From: Verrucomicrobiota bacterium
GTDB lineage: Bacteria; Verrucomicrobiota; Verrucomicrobiia; Limisphaerales; UBA11320
Assembly: GCA_016199985.1 (NCBI GenBank)
Contig: JACQFQ010000065.1
Coordinates: 1 to 39,481, forward strand
DNA length: 39,481 nucleotides
Direction: 5' to 3'
Below are positions 31,514 through 39,481 of this stretch, piece after piece. Within the stretch, counting starts at the first letter, position 1, and every line of letters begins with the position of its first letter. Below the pieces are notes generated by a model, which was not told the origin of the DNA, made no database searches, and was given only the letters and a program-made list of their open reading frames with translations. Both the position numbers and the translations under genes were made by a program.

Positions 31514-34500
31514 TCAGGGCCTGGGCGTTGGCGAGCCTGATTGGGCCTTGACCAGCGCCAAGGCGATCGCCTCGCCGACCTGGCTGACATAGGGCTCGAC
31601 CAGCATGCCGCCAGGATTGGCCGGGACACTCGTCAGTTCGAGATGCCCGCGAACAACGCCTCTCCAGCCCAGGTGCGGATCACTCCAGAACGTGAAGTTC
31701 TTCTGCGGCCGCACGAGAAGGACATCCACGTCCATGGGCTCTGGCTGATACTTCATCCCGAGCTTGTCGTTGTAGTCCTCGAGGAGCTCATGCACGACGC
31801 CGTTGCGCGTCGAGCCGAGGTGGCGGGTGATCTGGGAGACGCGGCCGGCCAGGCGCTTGAGGCGTCCATCCACCATCGCCTTGAACCGATGCGAGAGGTA
31901 CGTCCCGCGTTCACCGACAGGGAGCGCGCTCCAGTTTGCCCAGTGAAAGACGAGCTTCTGCCTCCAGACTTCGAGGGAACCCACCGAGTCGACCGATCGA
32001 ATCGCCTCCACAGGGTTGTAGGTGCCGATCATCACGATCAAACCCACCGTGTGCCCCTGGGCGATCAGTTGGCGCGCCATCTCATACGCGATCACGCCGC
32101 CCATGCAAAAGCCGCCCAAGTAGAATGGCCCCGAGCTTTGCACACGCAGGACCTCCTCGATGTAGTGCTCCGCCATGCTATCGATGCTTGTATCGCGCGC
32201 GTGATCGCCCTGGAGCCCGCGAGCCTGCAGGCCGTAGAAAGGCTGGTCAGGGGCCAGGCAGCGCGCAAGGTCGCGCCCGAATAGAACCTCGCCCCCGCCG
32301 CCATGAGCGCAGAAGAAGGGTGGACGATTCCCCGTGGAACGGATGGTCACGAGCGACGTCCAGGGCCTCGAGGCGTCGCTCCCGACATCGATTTCCGCGG
32401 CCAGGGCTTGCAGGGTCTCGGCGCGAAGAATCGTGGCCAGCGGCAGCCGACAGCCCCAGGTCCTCTCAATCTCGGCGAATAACCGCACCGTCAGCAGAGA
32501 GTGGCCGCCGAGTTCGAAGAAACTTGATCCGCGCCCTACGCTCTCGAGGTGAAGAACCCGCTGCCACAGCTCCGCCAACTTCCGCTCCGTATCCGTCGCG
32601 GGAGGTTCCTGCGAGGCCCCGCCCAAGCCGGAGTTGCTCGTCGGCGATGGCAACGCCCGCCGATCGATCTTCGCGTTGGGCGTCAGCGGCAGCTTGGGAA
32701 GAACGACCCAATGTTGCGGATTCATGTAATCGGGCAACAGTTCGCGAACCGCGACGCGAACCACGGACAGGTCGAAAGCCTCTGGTCCCGAGGATTCGAG
32801 ATAGGCGACAAGCCGCTTGTCCCCGGGTTGATCCTCTCGAACAATCACCGCGCAGGCCCCGACGCCTTGCTGCCGCGAGATCGCCGCCTCGATGTCGCCG
32901 AGCTCAATGCGATAACCACGCACTTTCACCTGATGGTCCTGCCGCCCAAGGCAGATCACATGGCCGTCCTCCCTCCACCTGGCAAGATCGCCTGTTCGGT
33001 AAACCCGAGCGTCCGGATCCGCGCTGAACGGATTTTGGATAAATTTCTCCGCCGTCATCTCGGGGCGGTCCAGGTAGCCTCGCGCCAGCCCGGCTCCGCC
33101 GATGAGCAGCTCGCCAGGCACGCCGATCGGGACCGGCTGGAGCTGCTTGTCCACGATATAGAGTGTTGTGTTGTCGATCGGCCGCCCGATGGTGATCGCG
33201 GCGTCGGACGAGCTCAGCTGGCAGCAAGTGGACCAGATCGTCGTCTCGGTGGGGCCATACATGTTCCACAACGATCCGCAGAGAGGCGCGAGCTGCGCCG
33301 CGAGATCGGGAGGAAACGCCTCGCCGCCGCAGAGGATTTTCATCCCGGGACTTCCCTGCCATCCGGCGGCCAGCAACAGCCGCCAGGTCGTGGGGGTCGC
33401 CTGAAGGAAGGTGACGCCGCGTCGCGTGATCTCGGCCGCCAGCTTCTCGCCATCCGCAGCTGTCTCCCGTGTGGCCACGACAACCTTCGCTCCGCAGATC
33501 AAAGGCAGATAGAGCTCAAGGCCGGAGATGTCGAAAGACAGCGTCGTCACCGATAGCAGCACGTCCTGGGGGCGAATCCCGGGCGTCTTCCTCATCGAGT
33601 TCAGGAAATTCACCACGCCGCGGTGAAGCACCTGAACGCCCTTGGGCCGACCTGTGGACCCTGACGTAAAGATCACGTAGGCGAGGTTGTCGGGCCCCGC
33701 CGTCGGGGTCGGCGCGCCGCGCGACAAATCTTCCTTGTCCAGGCACACGCACCGCGCGGCATGCGGCGGCAGATCTCCCAGGAGACTCCTTTCCGTCACC
33801 AACACCTTCAGGCGGGCGTCCTCGACCATCCAACCCAGCCGTTCTCTGGGGAAGTCTGGATCGAGAGGCACATAGGCGCCGCCCGCTTTCAAAATGCCCA
33901 ACGCCGCCACAACGAGCAGCTCGGATCGCTGAAGGTAAATCCCCACCAAGCAGTCCGCCCCCACGCCCATGGATTGCAGCCGCGCGGCGAACGCGTCGGT
34001 CCGCTGGTCCAGCTCGGCGTAGGTGAGTCGCTTGTCGCCAAATTCGACGGCGATGGCTTCAGGCGACTTCCGGGCCTGCTCCGAGAACAGCGCGTGAGTG
34101 GTCGTCGCCGTCGGAAGCGGGACGCGGGTCTCATTCCATTCCACCAGGATTCGGCTTCGGTCGGCGGGCGACAGAATCTCCATTCGCCCGATCGGTTGCG
34201 CGGGATCCGCGATGGCGGACTCGAGCAAAGCTCGGAAGTAGCCCAACCACCGCGTCACGGTCCCCGCGTCAAACGCGTCCGTGTTGAAATCGCAGTCCAG
34301 CGTCAGCGTCTCTCCACGATCGACGATGTTCAACGAGAGGTCGAACACCTGCGTTGCGTGCGGGACGTCCTCGACGCGCGTTCGCGTCCCGCTGAGCTCG
34401 AAGCCCTCGGGGGCGCGATCGAGATTGAACATTACGGGCGCCAGCGGCACGCGTTCCGCCTCCCGGGGCACGTTCAGGCACTCCAGCAATCGACCGAAGG

Positions 34501-37500
34501 TCAGGTCCTGGTGCTCAAACGCGTCGAGCATCGCGTCTTGCGTCGATCGCAGAAATGATTCGAAGGGCGCGTCGGCGGAGAGCCGGCTCCGCACGGGCAG
34601 CAGTTGCACGCAATGCCCCACCAGTGAGCCAATGCCCGGCGTGTCGGCGAGCGCGGGCGAGCTCTGGCCCGATGCGGGAATGCCCACAACGATGTCGTCC
34701 TGGCCGCTCAGACGGCGCAGCAGGATGTTGAATCCGGCGAGAAGCGAAACAAGCAAGGTCGCTCCGCGACGAGCGCTCGACTCGCGGAGCGCCCGAACGA
34801 AAGCCGCCTCCCACGCCACGCTCACCCTCGAGGCGCCGAAGCTCCGAGGCGTCCGACGCATCCGGTCCACAGGCAACTCCAAAGCCGCCGGCAGCTCCGC
34901 ATAGATCCGCTTCCAATAGGCCTCGGACCTCGCCGCGGCCTCGCGGAATCTCGCGCTCTGGGTCAGGGCCGCGTAGCCCTCGAACTGCAGGGCCGTCTCC
35001 AACCCGTCGGCGATTCCAAGGACGCGCGCCGCGTAGAGCGATTTCAGCTCTGAGAACAGCACGCCCAGCGACCACCCATCCGCCACCAAATGGCTGATCG
35101 TGAGAACCAGCGCGTTCTCCTGCGCGCCGCAGACGACCAACTGCGCCCGCAGAAGCGGGGCGCGGGAAAGATCGAACGCGGCCTCCGACTGCTCGCGCCC
35201 CAAACACTTCAGCGCGCGCGATCGAGCGTCCGCCGCCAATGCGGAGAGGTCCACGCGGGCCCACGGCAGACGGGCCTCGGAGGCGATCCGTTGAACCGGC
35301 GATTTGAGATCAAATCGGGCGCGAAGACTGTCATGTCGGTCGAGACATGCCTGCAGGCTGGCTTGAAGGGCGGCCTCGTTCAGGGGTCCCGACAGATGGA
35401 TCAGGAAGGTGTTGTTGTAGGATCGCGACGCGCGTTCATCCATCACGGCCGCCAGCCACATCTCGCGCTGGGCGTCGGTGAGAGCGAGACCGCCGCCCGG
35501 GCGCCGCGGTTCGCTCCCGTTTGCGGAGACGGCTGGCGCGGCGGGGGAGGCTTCCTTGGTCGCGACGGGCGTCGGCGCGGCGAGCTCAGGGAGGAAGCCT
35601 CCTTCCCTCAGTTCCGCGAGGCTCTCATCCACCGCGCGAAGCAACTGATCCACGTGAGCCGTCGTGTGAGCGGTCGTGAACACGAAGGCGCGATTCTCCC
35701 AGGCGTGAATGCCGCGCGTCCGGAGCAGGTAGAAGAGCAGTCCACCGTGATGAAGCTCCGGGCTCACGGTGAGATAGAGGATGGAGCTGGCTTGCGCGAC
35801 GCGCAACGGGGCCTGATGGCGAGCGGCGAGATCACGAAGGCCCGTCGCCGCGCGCGCCGCCAGGTCGGCCACCTGATCCTGCAGCCGCGGCCCCTCGCTC
35901 TTGAGCCGGGCAAGCACCGCGCGCGCCGCCGTCAGCGCGACAGGGTGCCGCACAAATGTGCCTGCGAAGAACGTCATTCCCACATCCGGCCGGGAGTCGT
36001 CGCCGAACTGCCACGCCCCGCCATCCAGGGCGTCCATATAACGCGAGGAACCGCCGACCATCCCGATCGGAAATCCGCCCCCGAGCACCTTCCCGTATGT
36101 CGCGATATCAGCGCGGATTCCATACCACGCCTGCGCTCCTCCCGGATGAAACCGGAAGCCGGTCACCATCTCGTCGAAAATGAGCGCGATGCCGCAGTCC
36201 TCGGTGATCCGCCTCAGCTCCCGCAAAAACTCGGCCGGCTGCAGATCCAGCCGACGGCTCTGGATCGGCTCCACCAAAACGGCGGCCAGTTCGTGTCCCT
36301 GGCGACGAATCAACTCGAGGGACTCAGGATCTCCCCAGTTGAAGACGCGCATCTGGCTCACAGCGGACTCGGGAATGCCGGGAGCAATGGGCGTCGATCT
36401 CATCTCGCCCCCCTGGGTCGCAGGTCGCGCGAGCACCTCGTCAAAGACGCCGTGATAGGCGCCGGAGAAGCCCGCAATGACGTCCCGACCCGTCACCGTT
36501 CTCGCGACGCGCATCGCGGCCAGGACGGCTTCCGATCCTGTGTTGCAAAACGCGACGCGCTCCATCCCCGTCAACTCGCACGCGAGCAAGGCCACTTCGC
36601 CAACAAGCGGCTGGATGGGACCAATCTCGAAACCCAATTTGAGTTGCCGCTCCACCGCCTCCATGACGAAGGCTGGACGATGTCCAAACAAGCTGGCGCC
36701 GAACCCCATGACAAAATCCAGATACTCGTTTCCATCCACGTCCCAAACCGTCGCGCCTTCCGATCTCTCGGTGTAAAGCGGATAGACCATCTCCTTCCAG
36801 AGTGGGCTGAACCCGCTCACGCTCCGGGGATCCGCGAGACTCGGCCGGTTCTGGGCCGCAAGCTTCTTGGAACCCGCGGTGCGATCGGTGTAACGGCGCG
36901 TCCATCGTCCCAAGGCCTCGGCCTGCGTCGGGGACAACGCCGTCATCGCCGACGACTGGGACGGCGGACGGAACGGCCCATGCGAAGCCCCCGCGGACGC
37001 CGTGTTCATAGCGCGGGAGACGGGCGCGGACGGAGGACCGGCGCCCTGGTCGGCGGGCTGGAACCGGCCCGCGGGCAGCTGACTGTCGATGTGCGCGGCC
37101 AGGCTCCGGACCGATGATAAATCGCCCATCAGTTGACGGAAGGTGATCGGAACGCCGAACCGCTTCTGAAACCGATTCGCGGCCTGAGTCAGGAGCAACG
37201 AATCGAACCCGAGTTCCAGGAAAGTCGCGGTCTCGGAAGCGTGCTGAAGGTCGGCGCCCGACGCCTCGGTCAAGGATGTCCGGATCAGCTGCGCCAGATG
37301 ATCCATCCTGGATTCCGCCGGATGCCCGGCCAACGCGCCGTTCGATCCCTTCACGGACTCATGGCGATCGGCGGTCTCCGCCATGACCTCAAGAGTCTCC
37401 CTCTGAGGCGCGCGTGCGACGGTTGAAACCGCATCGCACGGAGCGCCGACTCCGGGCTCCGGCCAGAATCGCTTCCGTTGGAACGGATAGGTGGGCAGGG

Positions 37501-39481
37501 GCACCCGGCGTCGTCGAGCGCCCGCGTGGTAGGCGCGCCAGTCGAAGGGAACACCCGCGGTCCACAGGCGCGCGATGGCGTTGGCAACGCTCAATCCTTC
37601 GTTCTCCTTCGGACCGCTCAACGTCCACGTCGCGATCGCGTCGCGCGGCAAGGCGGGTTGCTGGCGAACAAGCTGGCTCAACGATTGGCCCGGCCCCACT
37701 TCAAGAAGGATGGGTTGGGAATTCTCAAGCGCCTTCGCGACGCTGTCGCTGAAACGCACCGTTTGTCGAACATGGCCAGCCCAATAGGCGGGGTCCGTGG
37801 CCTGCTGTTCCGTGATCCACTCAGCGAGCACATTGGACACATAGGGAATCTTGGGCGCGGACAACCGGACCTCGCGCAGCAGAGCGGTGAACGGAGCGAT
37901 CACCGGATCCATCATTGCGGAATGAAACGCATGGGAAGTGGGAAGCCGCTTCGTCGCGATCTTGCGCGACGCGAGCGTTTCTTCCAGGACGCCGATCGCC
38001 TCGAAGGGCCCGGAGGCGACGGAGAGCGACGGCGCGTTGCTCGCCGCGATCGAAAGCGTCTCCCCCAGCAATTCGCGCAGGTCTTTCTCGGGCAAACGAA
38101 CGGCGAGCATGGCGCCCGGCGGTTGGGCCTGGACGAGCGCCGCCCGGCGGCCCACGAGCATCAGGGCGTCCTCGAGAGAGAACACGCCGGCAAGGCAGCC
38201 CGCGACATACTCGCCCACGCTGTGGCCAATCAGGGCGCTGGGTTGAACGCCCCAGGACATCCACAGCCGCGCCAGCGCGTACTCAATCGCGAAGAGCGCG
38301 GGCTGGGCGAATCGCGTTTGCTTCAACGTCTCCTGCGAGACGGCGTCGTCGTCATGGCTCGTCAGCAGCAACGACCGTAAATCAGACCCCAGAAGAGGCT
38401 GGATCGCCGCGAGGCATTGATCCAGGGCTTCCGCGAACACGGGCTCCTGCCGATAGAGCTCCGCGCCCATCCCGAGATACTGGGCGCCTTGCCCGGGAAA
38501 CAGGAACACGACCGGGCGCGCCGCGGGCGCGACCGACGCGGTGACCACTCCCTTGGAGTCGGGCTTCTCGAGCAGAGCGGCGGCGGCAAGCGCGCTCTCG
38601 CAAACCACGGCGCGGCGATGCGAGAACTCCGCCCTGCCGACCTGCAGAGTGAAGGCGATGTCTGCCAGATTCGCCTCCGGATGCGCGCGCAGGTGCGCCG
38701 CCAGGTTCTGGGAGGCCGACTCCAGGGCCTCCGGGGTCTTGGCCGAGAGAACGAGGATCTGCGAAGGCCGTGAGACGCCGCCAGGCTCGCTCGCGGGAGC
38801 TTCCTCAAGCACGACATGAGCGTTGGTGCCGCCGATGCCAAACGAGCTGACGCCTGCCCGCCGGGGAACGCCCTGCTCCGATGCCCAGTCGCGCAACGTC
38901 GCGTTCACAAAGAAGGGACTGTCCGGGAGGCTCAGCTTCGGATTGGGCGAGGAGAAATGCAGGCTCGCGGGGATTCGCTTGTGGTGCAGCGCCAGCGCCG
39001 TCTTGAGGAGGCCCGCCGCTCCAGCTGCGGCGTCCAGATGGCCAATGTTGGTCTTCAGCGAACCTATCGCGCAGAATTGCTTTCGCTCCGTGGCGCGTCG
39101 AAAGGCCCGGGTCAGGGCGGCGATCTCGATCGGATCCCCGATGGGCGTGGCGGTTCCGTGCGCCTCGATATAACCGATGGAGTCGGGCGTCGCCCCCGCG
39201 ACCTCCTGGGCCAATATGATCGCCTCGCTCTGCCCCTCGATTCCCGGCGCGCCAAAGCCGGCGCGCTGTGAGCCATCGTTGTTGACGCCGACGCCCTTGA
39301 TCACCGCGTAGATCGTGTCGCCATCGTCGATGGCGTCCTGCAGACGCTTCAGCGCCACCAACGCCACCCCCTGCCCCGGAGTCACGCCTTGCGCCAGCGC
39401 GTCGAAGGCTCGTGTGTGTCCGTCGGGAGAATGAATGCTGCCCTCCTGAAAAAAGTAGCCCGACCTCTGCGGCGTTGTGAT
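31514..39481 (-). CDS. Hybrid PKS-NRPS megasynthase with aminotransferase domain (N terminus beyond window)
   Basis: One frame of 2655 visible residues, open at the right edge, so the KS start and its active Cys lie outside. Visible numbering from 39481: KS to about 225 (EAHGT His108, KTNIGH); AT about 320-640 (GHSVGE Ser421; HAFH, the malonyl-CoA type); ACP about 725-795 (LGFDSL Ser761); class III PLP aminotransferase about 880-1290 (TYGKVLGGG, Lys1131); condensation about 1325-1770 (SHLVADG, His1464 kept, first His replaced by Ser); adenylation about 1790-2260 (FTSGSTGRPKG, YGPTETT, NAKIDR); PCP about 2285-2360 (LGGHSLL Ser2328); thioesterase about 2375-2640. No KR, DH, ER or methyltransferase. 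My manual pocket reading of the A domain is DILQLGMIWK, one change from the known glycine code DILQLGLIWK. The order matches McyE/iturin-type enzymes that make beta-amino acyl chains. In the thioesterase, GFCMGG replaces GxSxG (Cys2459), Gly2486 sits where Asp is expected, and Pro2623 where His is expected. Confidence 0.93.
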   Translation of the reverse strand: MTTPQRSGYFFQEGSIHSPDGHTRAFDALAQGVTPGQGVALVALKRLQDAIDDGDTIYAVIKGVGVNNDGSQRAGFGAPGIEGQSEAIILAQEVAGATPDSIGYIEAHGTATPIGDPIEIAALTRAFRRATERKQFCAIGSLKTNIGHLDAAAGAAGLLKTALALHHKRIPASLHFSSPNPKLSLPDSPFFVNATLRDWASEQGVPRRAGVSSFGIGGTNAHVVLEEAPASEPGGVSRPSQILVLSAKTPEALESASQNLAAHLRAHPEANLADIAFTLQVGRAEFSHRRAVVCESALAAAALLEKPDSKGVVTASVAPAARPVVFLFPGQGAQYLGMGAELYRQEPVFAEALDQCLAAIQPLLGSDLRSLLLTSHDDDAVSQETLKQTRFAQPALFAIEYALARLWMSWGVQPSALIGHSVGEYVAGCLAGVFSLEDALMLVGRRAALVQAQPPGAMLAVRLPEKDLRELLGETLSIAASNAPSLSVASGPFEAIGVLEETLASRKIATKRLPTSHAFHSAMMDPVIAPFTALLREVRLSAPKIPYVSNVLAEWITEQQATDPAYWAGHVRQTVRFSDSVAKALENSQPILLEVGPGQSLSQLVRQQPALPRDAIATWTLSGPKENEGLSVANAIARLWTAGVPFDWRAYHAGARRRRVPLPTYPFQRKRFWPEPGVGAPCDAVSTVARAPQRETLEVMAETADRHESVKGSNGALAGHPAESRMDHLAQLIRTSLTEASGADLQHASETATFLELGFDSLLLTQAANRFQKRFGVPITFRQLMGDLSSVRSLAAHIDSQLPAGRFQPADQGAGPPSAPVSRAMNTASAGASHGPFRPPSQSSAMTALSPTQAEALGRWTRRYTDRTAGSKKLAAQNRPSLADPRSVSGFSPLWKEMVYPLYTERSEGATVWDVDGNEYLDFVMGFGASLFGHRPAFVMEAVERQLKLGFEIGPIQPLVGEVALLACELTGMERVAFCNTGSEAVLAAMRVARTVTGRDVIAGFSGAYHGVFDEVLARPATQGGEMRSTPIAPGIPESAVSQMRVFNWGDPESLELIRRQGHELAAVLVEPIQSRRLDLQPAEFLRELRRITEDCGIALIFDEMVTGFRFHPGGAQAWYGIRADIATYGKVLGGGFPIGMVGGSSRYMDALDGGAWQFGDDSRPDVGMTFFAGTFVRHPVALTAARAVLARLKSEGPRLQDQVADLAARAATGLRDLAARHQAPLRVAQASSILYLTVSPELHHGGLLFYLLRTRGIHAWENRAFVFTTAHTTAHVDQLLRAVDESLAELREGGFLPELAAPTPVATKEASPAAPAVSANGSEPRRPGGGLALTDAQREMWLAAVMDERASRSYNNTFLIHLSGPLNEAALQASLQACLDRHDSLRARFDLKSPVQRIASEARLPWARVDLSALAADARSRALKCLGREQSEAAFDLSRAPLLRAQLVVCGAQENALVLTISHLVADGWSLGVLFSELKSLYAARVLGIADGLETALQFEGYAALTQSARFREAAARSEAYWKRIYAELPAALELPVDRMRRTPRSFGASRVSVAWEAAFVRALRESSARRGATLLVSLLAGFNILLRRLSGQDDIVVGIPASGQSSPALADTPGIGSLVGHCVQLLPVRSRLSADAPFESFLRSTQDAMLDAFEHQDLTFGRLLECLNVPREAERVPLAPVMFNLDRAPEGFELSGTRTRVEDVPHATQVFDLSLNIVDRGETLTLDCDFNTDAFDAGTVTRWLGYFRALLESAIADPAQPIGRMEILSPADRSRILVEWNETRVPLPTATTTHALFSEQARKSPEAIAVEFGDKRLTYAELDQRTDAFAARLQSMGVGADCLVGIYLQRSELLVVAALGILKAGGAYVPLDPDFPRERLGWMVEDARLKVLVTERSLLGDLPPHAARCVCLDKEDLSRGAPTPTAGPDNLAYVIFTSGSTGRPKGVQVLHRGVVNFLNSMRKTPGIRPQDVLLSVTTLSFDISGLELYLPLICGAKVVVATRETAADGEKLAAEITRRGVTFLQATPTTWRLLLAAGWQGSPGMKILCGGEAFPPDLAAQLAPLCGSLWNMYGPTETTIWSTCCQLSSSDAAITIGRPIDNTTLYIVDKQLQPVPIGVPGELLIGGAGLARGYLDRPEMTAEKFIQNPFSADPDARVYRTGDLARWREDGHVICLGRQDHQVKVRGYRIELGDIEAAISRQQGVGACAVIVREDQPGDKRLVAYLESSGPEAFDLSVVRVAVRELLPDYMNPQHWVVLPKLPLTPNAKIDRRALPSPTSNSGLGGASQEPPATDTERKLAELWQRVLHLESVGRGSSFFELGGHSLLTVRLFAEIERTWGCRLPLATILRAETLQALAAEIDVGSDASRPWTSLVTIRSTGNRPPFFCAHGGGGEVLFGRDLARCLAPDQPFYGLQARGLQGDHARDTSIDSMAEHYIEEVLRVQSSGPFYLGGFCMGGVIAYEMARQLIAQGHTVGLIVMIGTYNPVEAIRSVDSVGSLEVWRQKLVFHWANWSALPVGERGTYLSHRFKAMVDGRLKRLAGRVSQITRHLGSTRNGVVHELLEDYNDKLGMKYQPEPMDVDVLLVRPQKNFTFWSDPHLGWRGVVRGHLELTSVPANPGGMLVEPYVSQVGEAIALALVKAQSGSPTPRP

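Noticed and set aside
34170..35510. Condensation domain considered inactive because the motif reads SHLVADG
   Set aside because: The second His, which is the catalytic one, and the Asp-Gly are kept. Loss of only the first His does not show inactivity.
35090..37117. A 675-codon open frame on the plus strand
   Set aside because: Antisense to the aminotransferase and condensation region of the PKS-NRPS, with no domain match.
1..39481. tRNA, rRNA, CRISPR arrays, insertion sequences or phage genes
   Set aside because: No cloverleaf, ribosomal RNA stretch, regularly spaced repeats, transposase or phage motif was found. The 898-base repeat is a gene duplication, without terminal inverted repeats.

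Overview
The window is a GC-rich bacterial chromosome segment that looks verrucomicrobial. The basis is the combination of tandem pseudopilin genes with a FTLVE-type prepilin signal, very large secreted proteins built from lamin-tail, CotH and Ig-like modules, a GDSL/DUF1080 secreted hydrolase, a Tol-Pal operon, a coproheme-decarboxylase (HemQ-like) enzyme and a W-rich alpha-helical repeat protein. Phylum is an inference from gene content; I cannot run a phylogeny. No tRNA, rRNA, transposase, phage gene or CRISPR array was seen.

Layout. (1) 1-1201: two nearly identical pseudopilin genes on the minus strand, the first cut by the window edge, each with its own 5' region. (2) 1435-4572, minus strand: rplU-rpmA, an intrinsic terminator, then obg-gmhB and a secreted protein of unknown function, probably one ribosome/GTPase operon led by a recognisable promoter at 4606-4634. 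Obg carries an unusual acidic insertion and GmhB lacks the zinc-loop cysteines. (3) 4754-8941, plus strand: a tightly coupled set of a LuxE-like acyl-protein synthetase, a LuxC-like acyl reductase and QueD (ATGA overlaps), then a degenerate receiver-domain protein and HemQ. No luciferase genes are present. (4) 8949-16399, minus strand: a roughly 2030-residue secreted CotH/lamin-tail/Ig protein and a TPM-domain membrane protein. (5) 16516-18968: a Tat-exported alkaline-phosphatase-superfamily protein translationally coupled, by a TTG start with a strong Shine-Dalgarno, to a multi-pass membrane protein. (6) 19155-23789: tolQ-tolR-tolA-tolB-pal, then a short tatA and thiS. (7) 23900-26722: a membrane-anchored GrpE-like protein and an S9 peptidase. 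(8) 26830-31078, minus strand: GDSL-DUF1080 hydrolase, helical-repeat protein, secreted beta-sandwich-like protein, and a four-EF-hand secreted protein. (9) 31514 to the right edge, minus strand: a hybrid PKS-NRPS with order KS-AT-ACP-aminotransferase-C-A-PCP-TE, cut in its KS domain by the window edge.

How they work together. The Tol genes plus pal form the envelope-constriction machine of a Gram-negative cell, and TatA beside them supports the exported, twin-arginine proteins nearby. The PKS-NRPS is self-contained from chain extension to a terminal thioesterase and should add a malonyl unit, transaminate the resulting beta-keto group to a beta-amine, and join it to one amino acid (my manual reading of the A-domain pocket suggests glycine). 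Its thioesterase is the most unusual point in the window: all three canonical catalytic-triad positions appear substituted (Ser to Cys, Asp to Gly, His to Pro).
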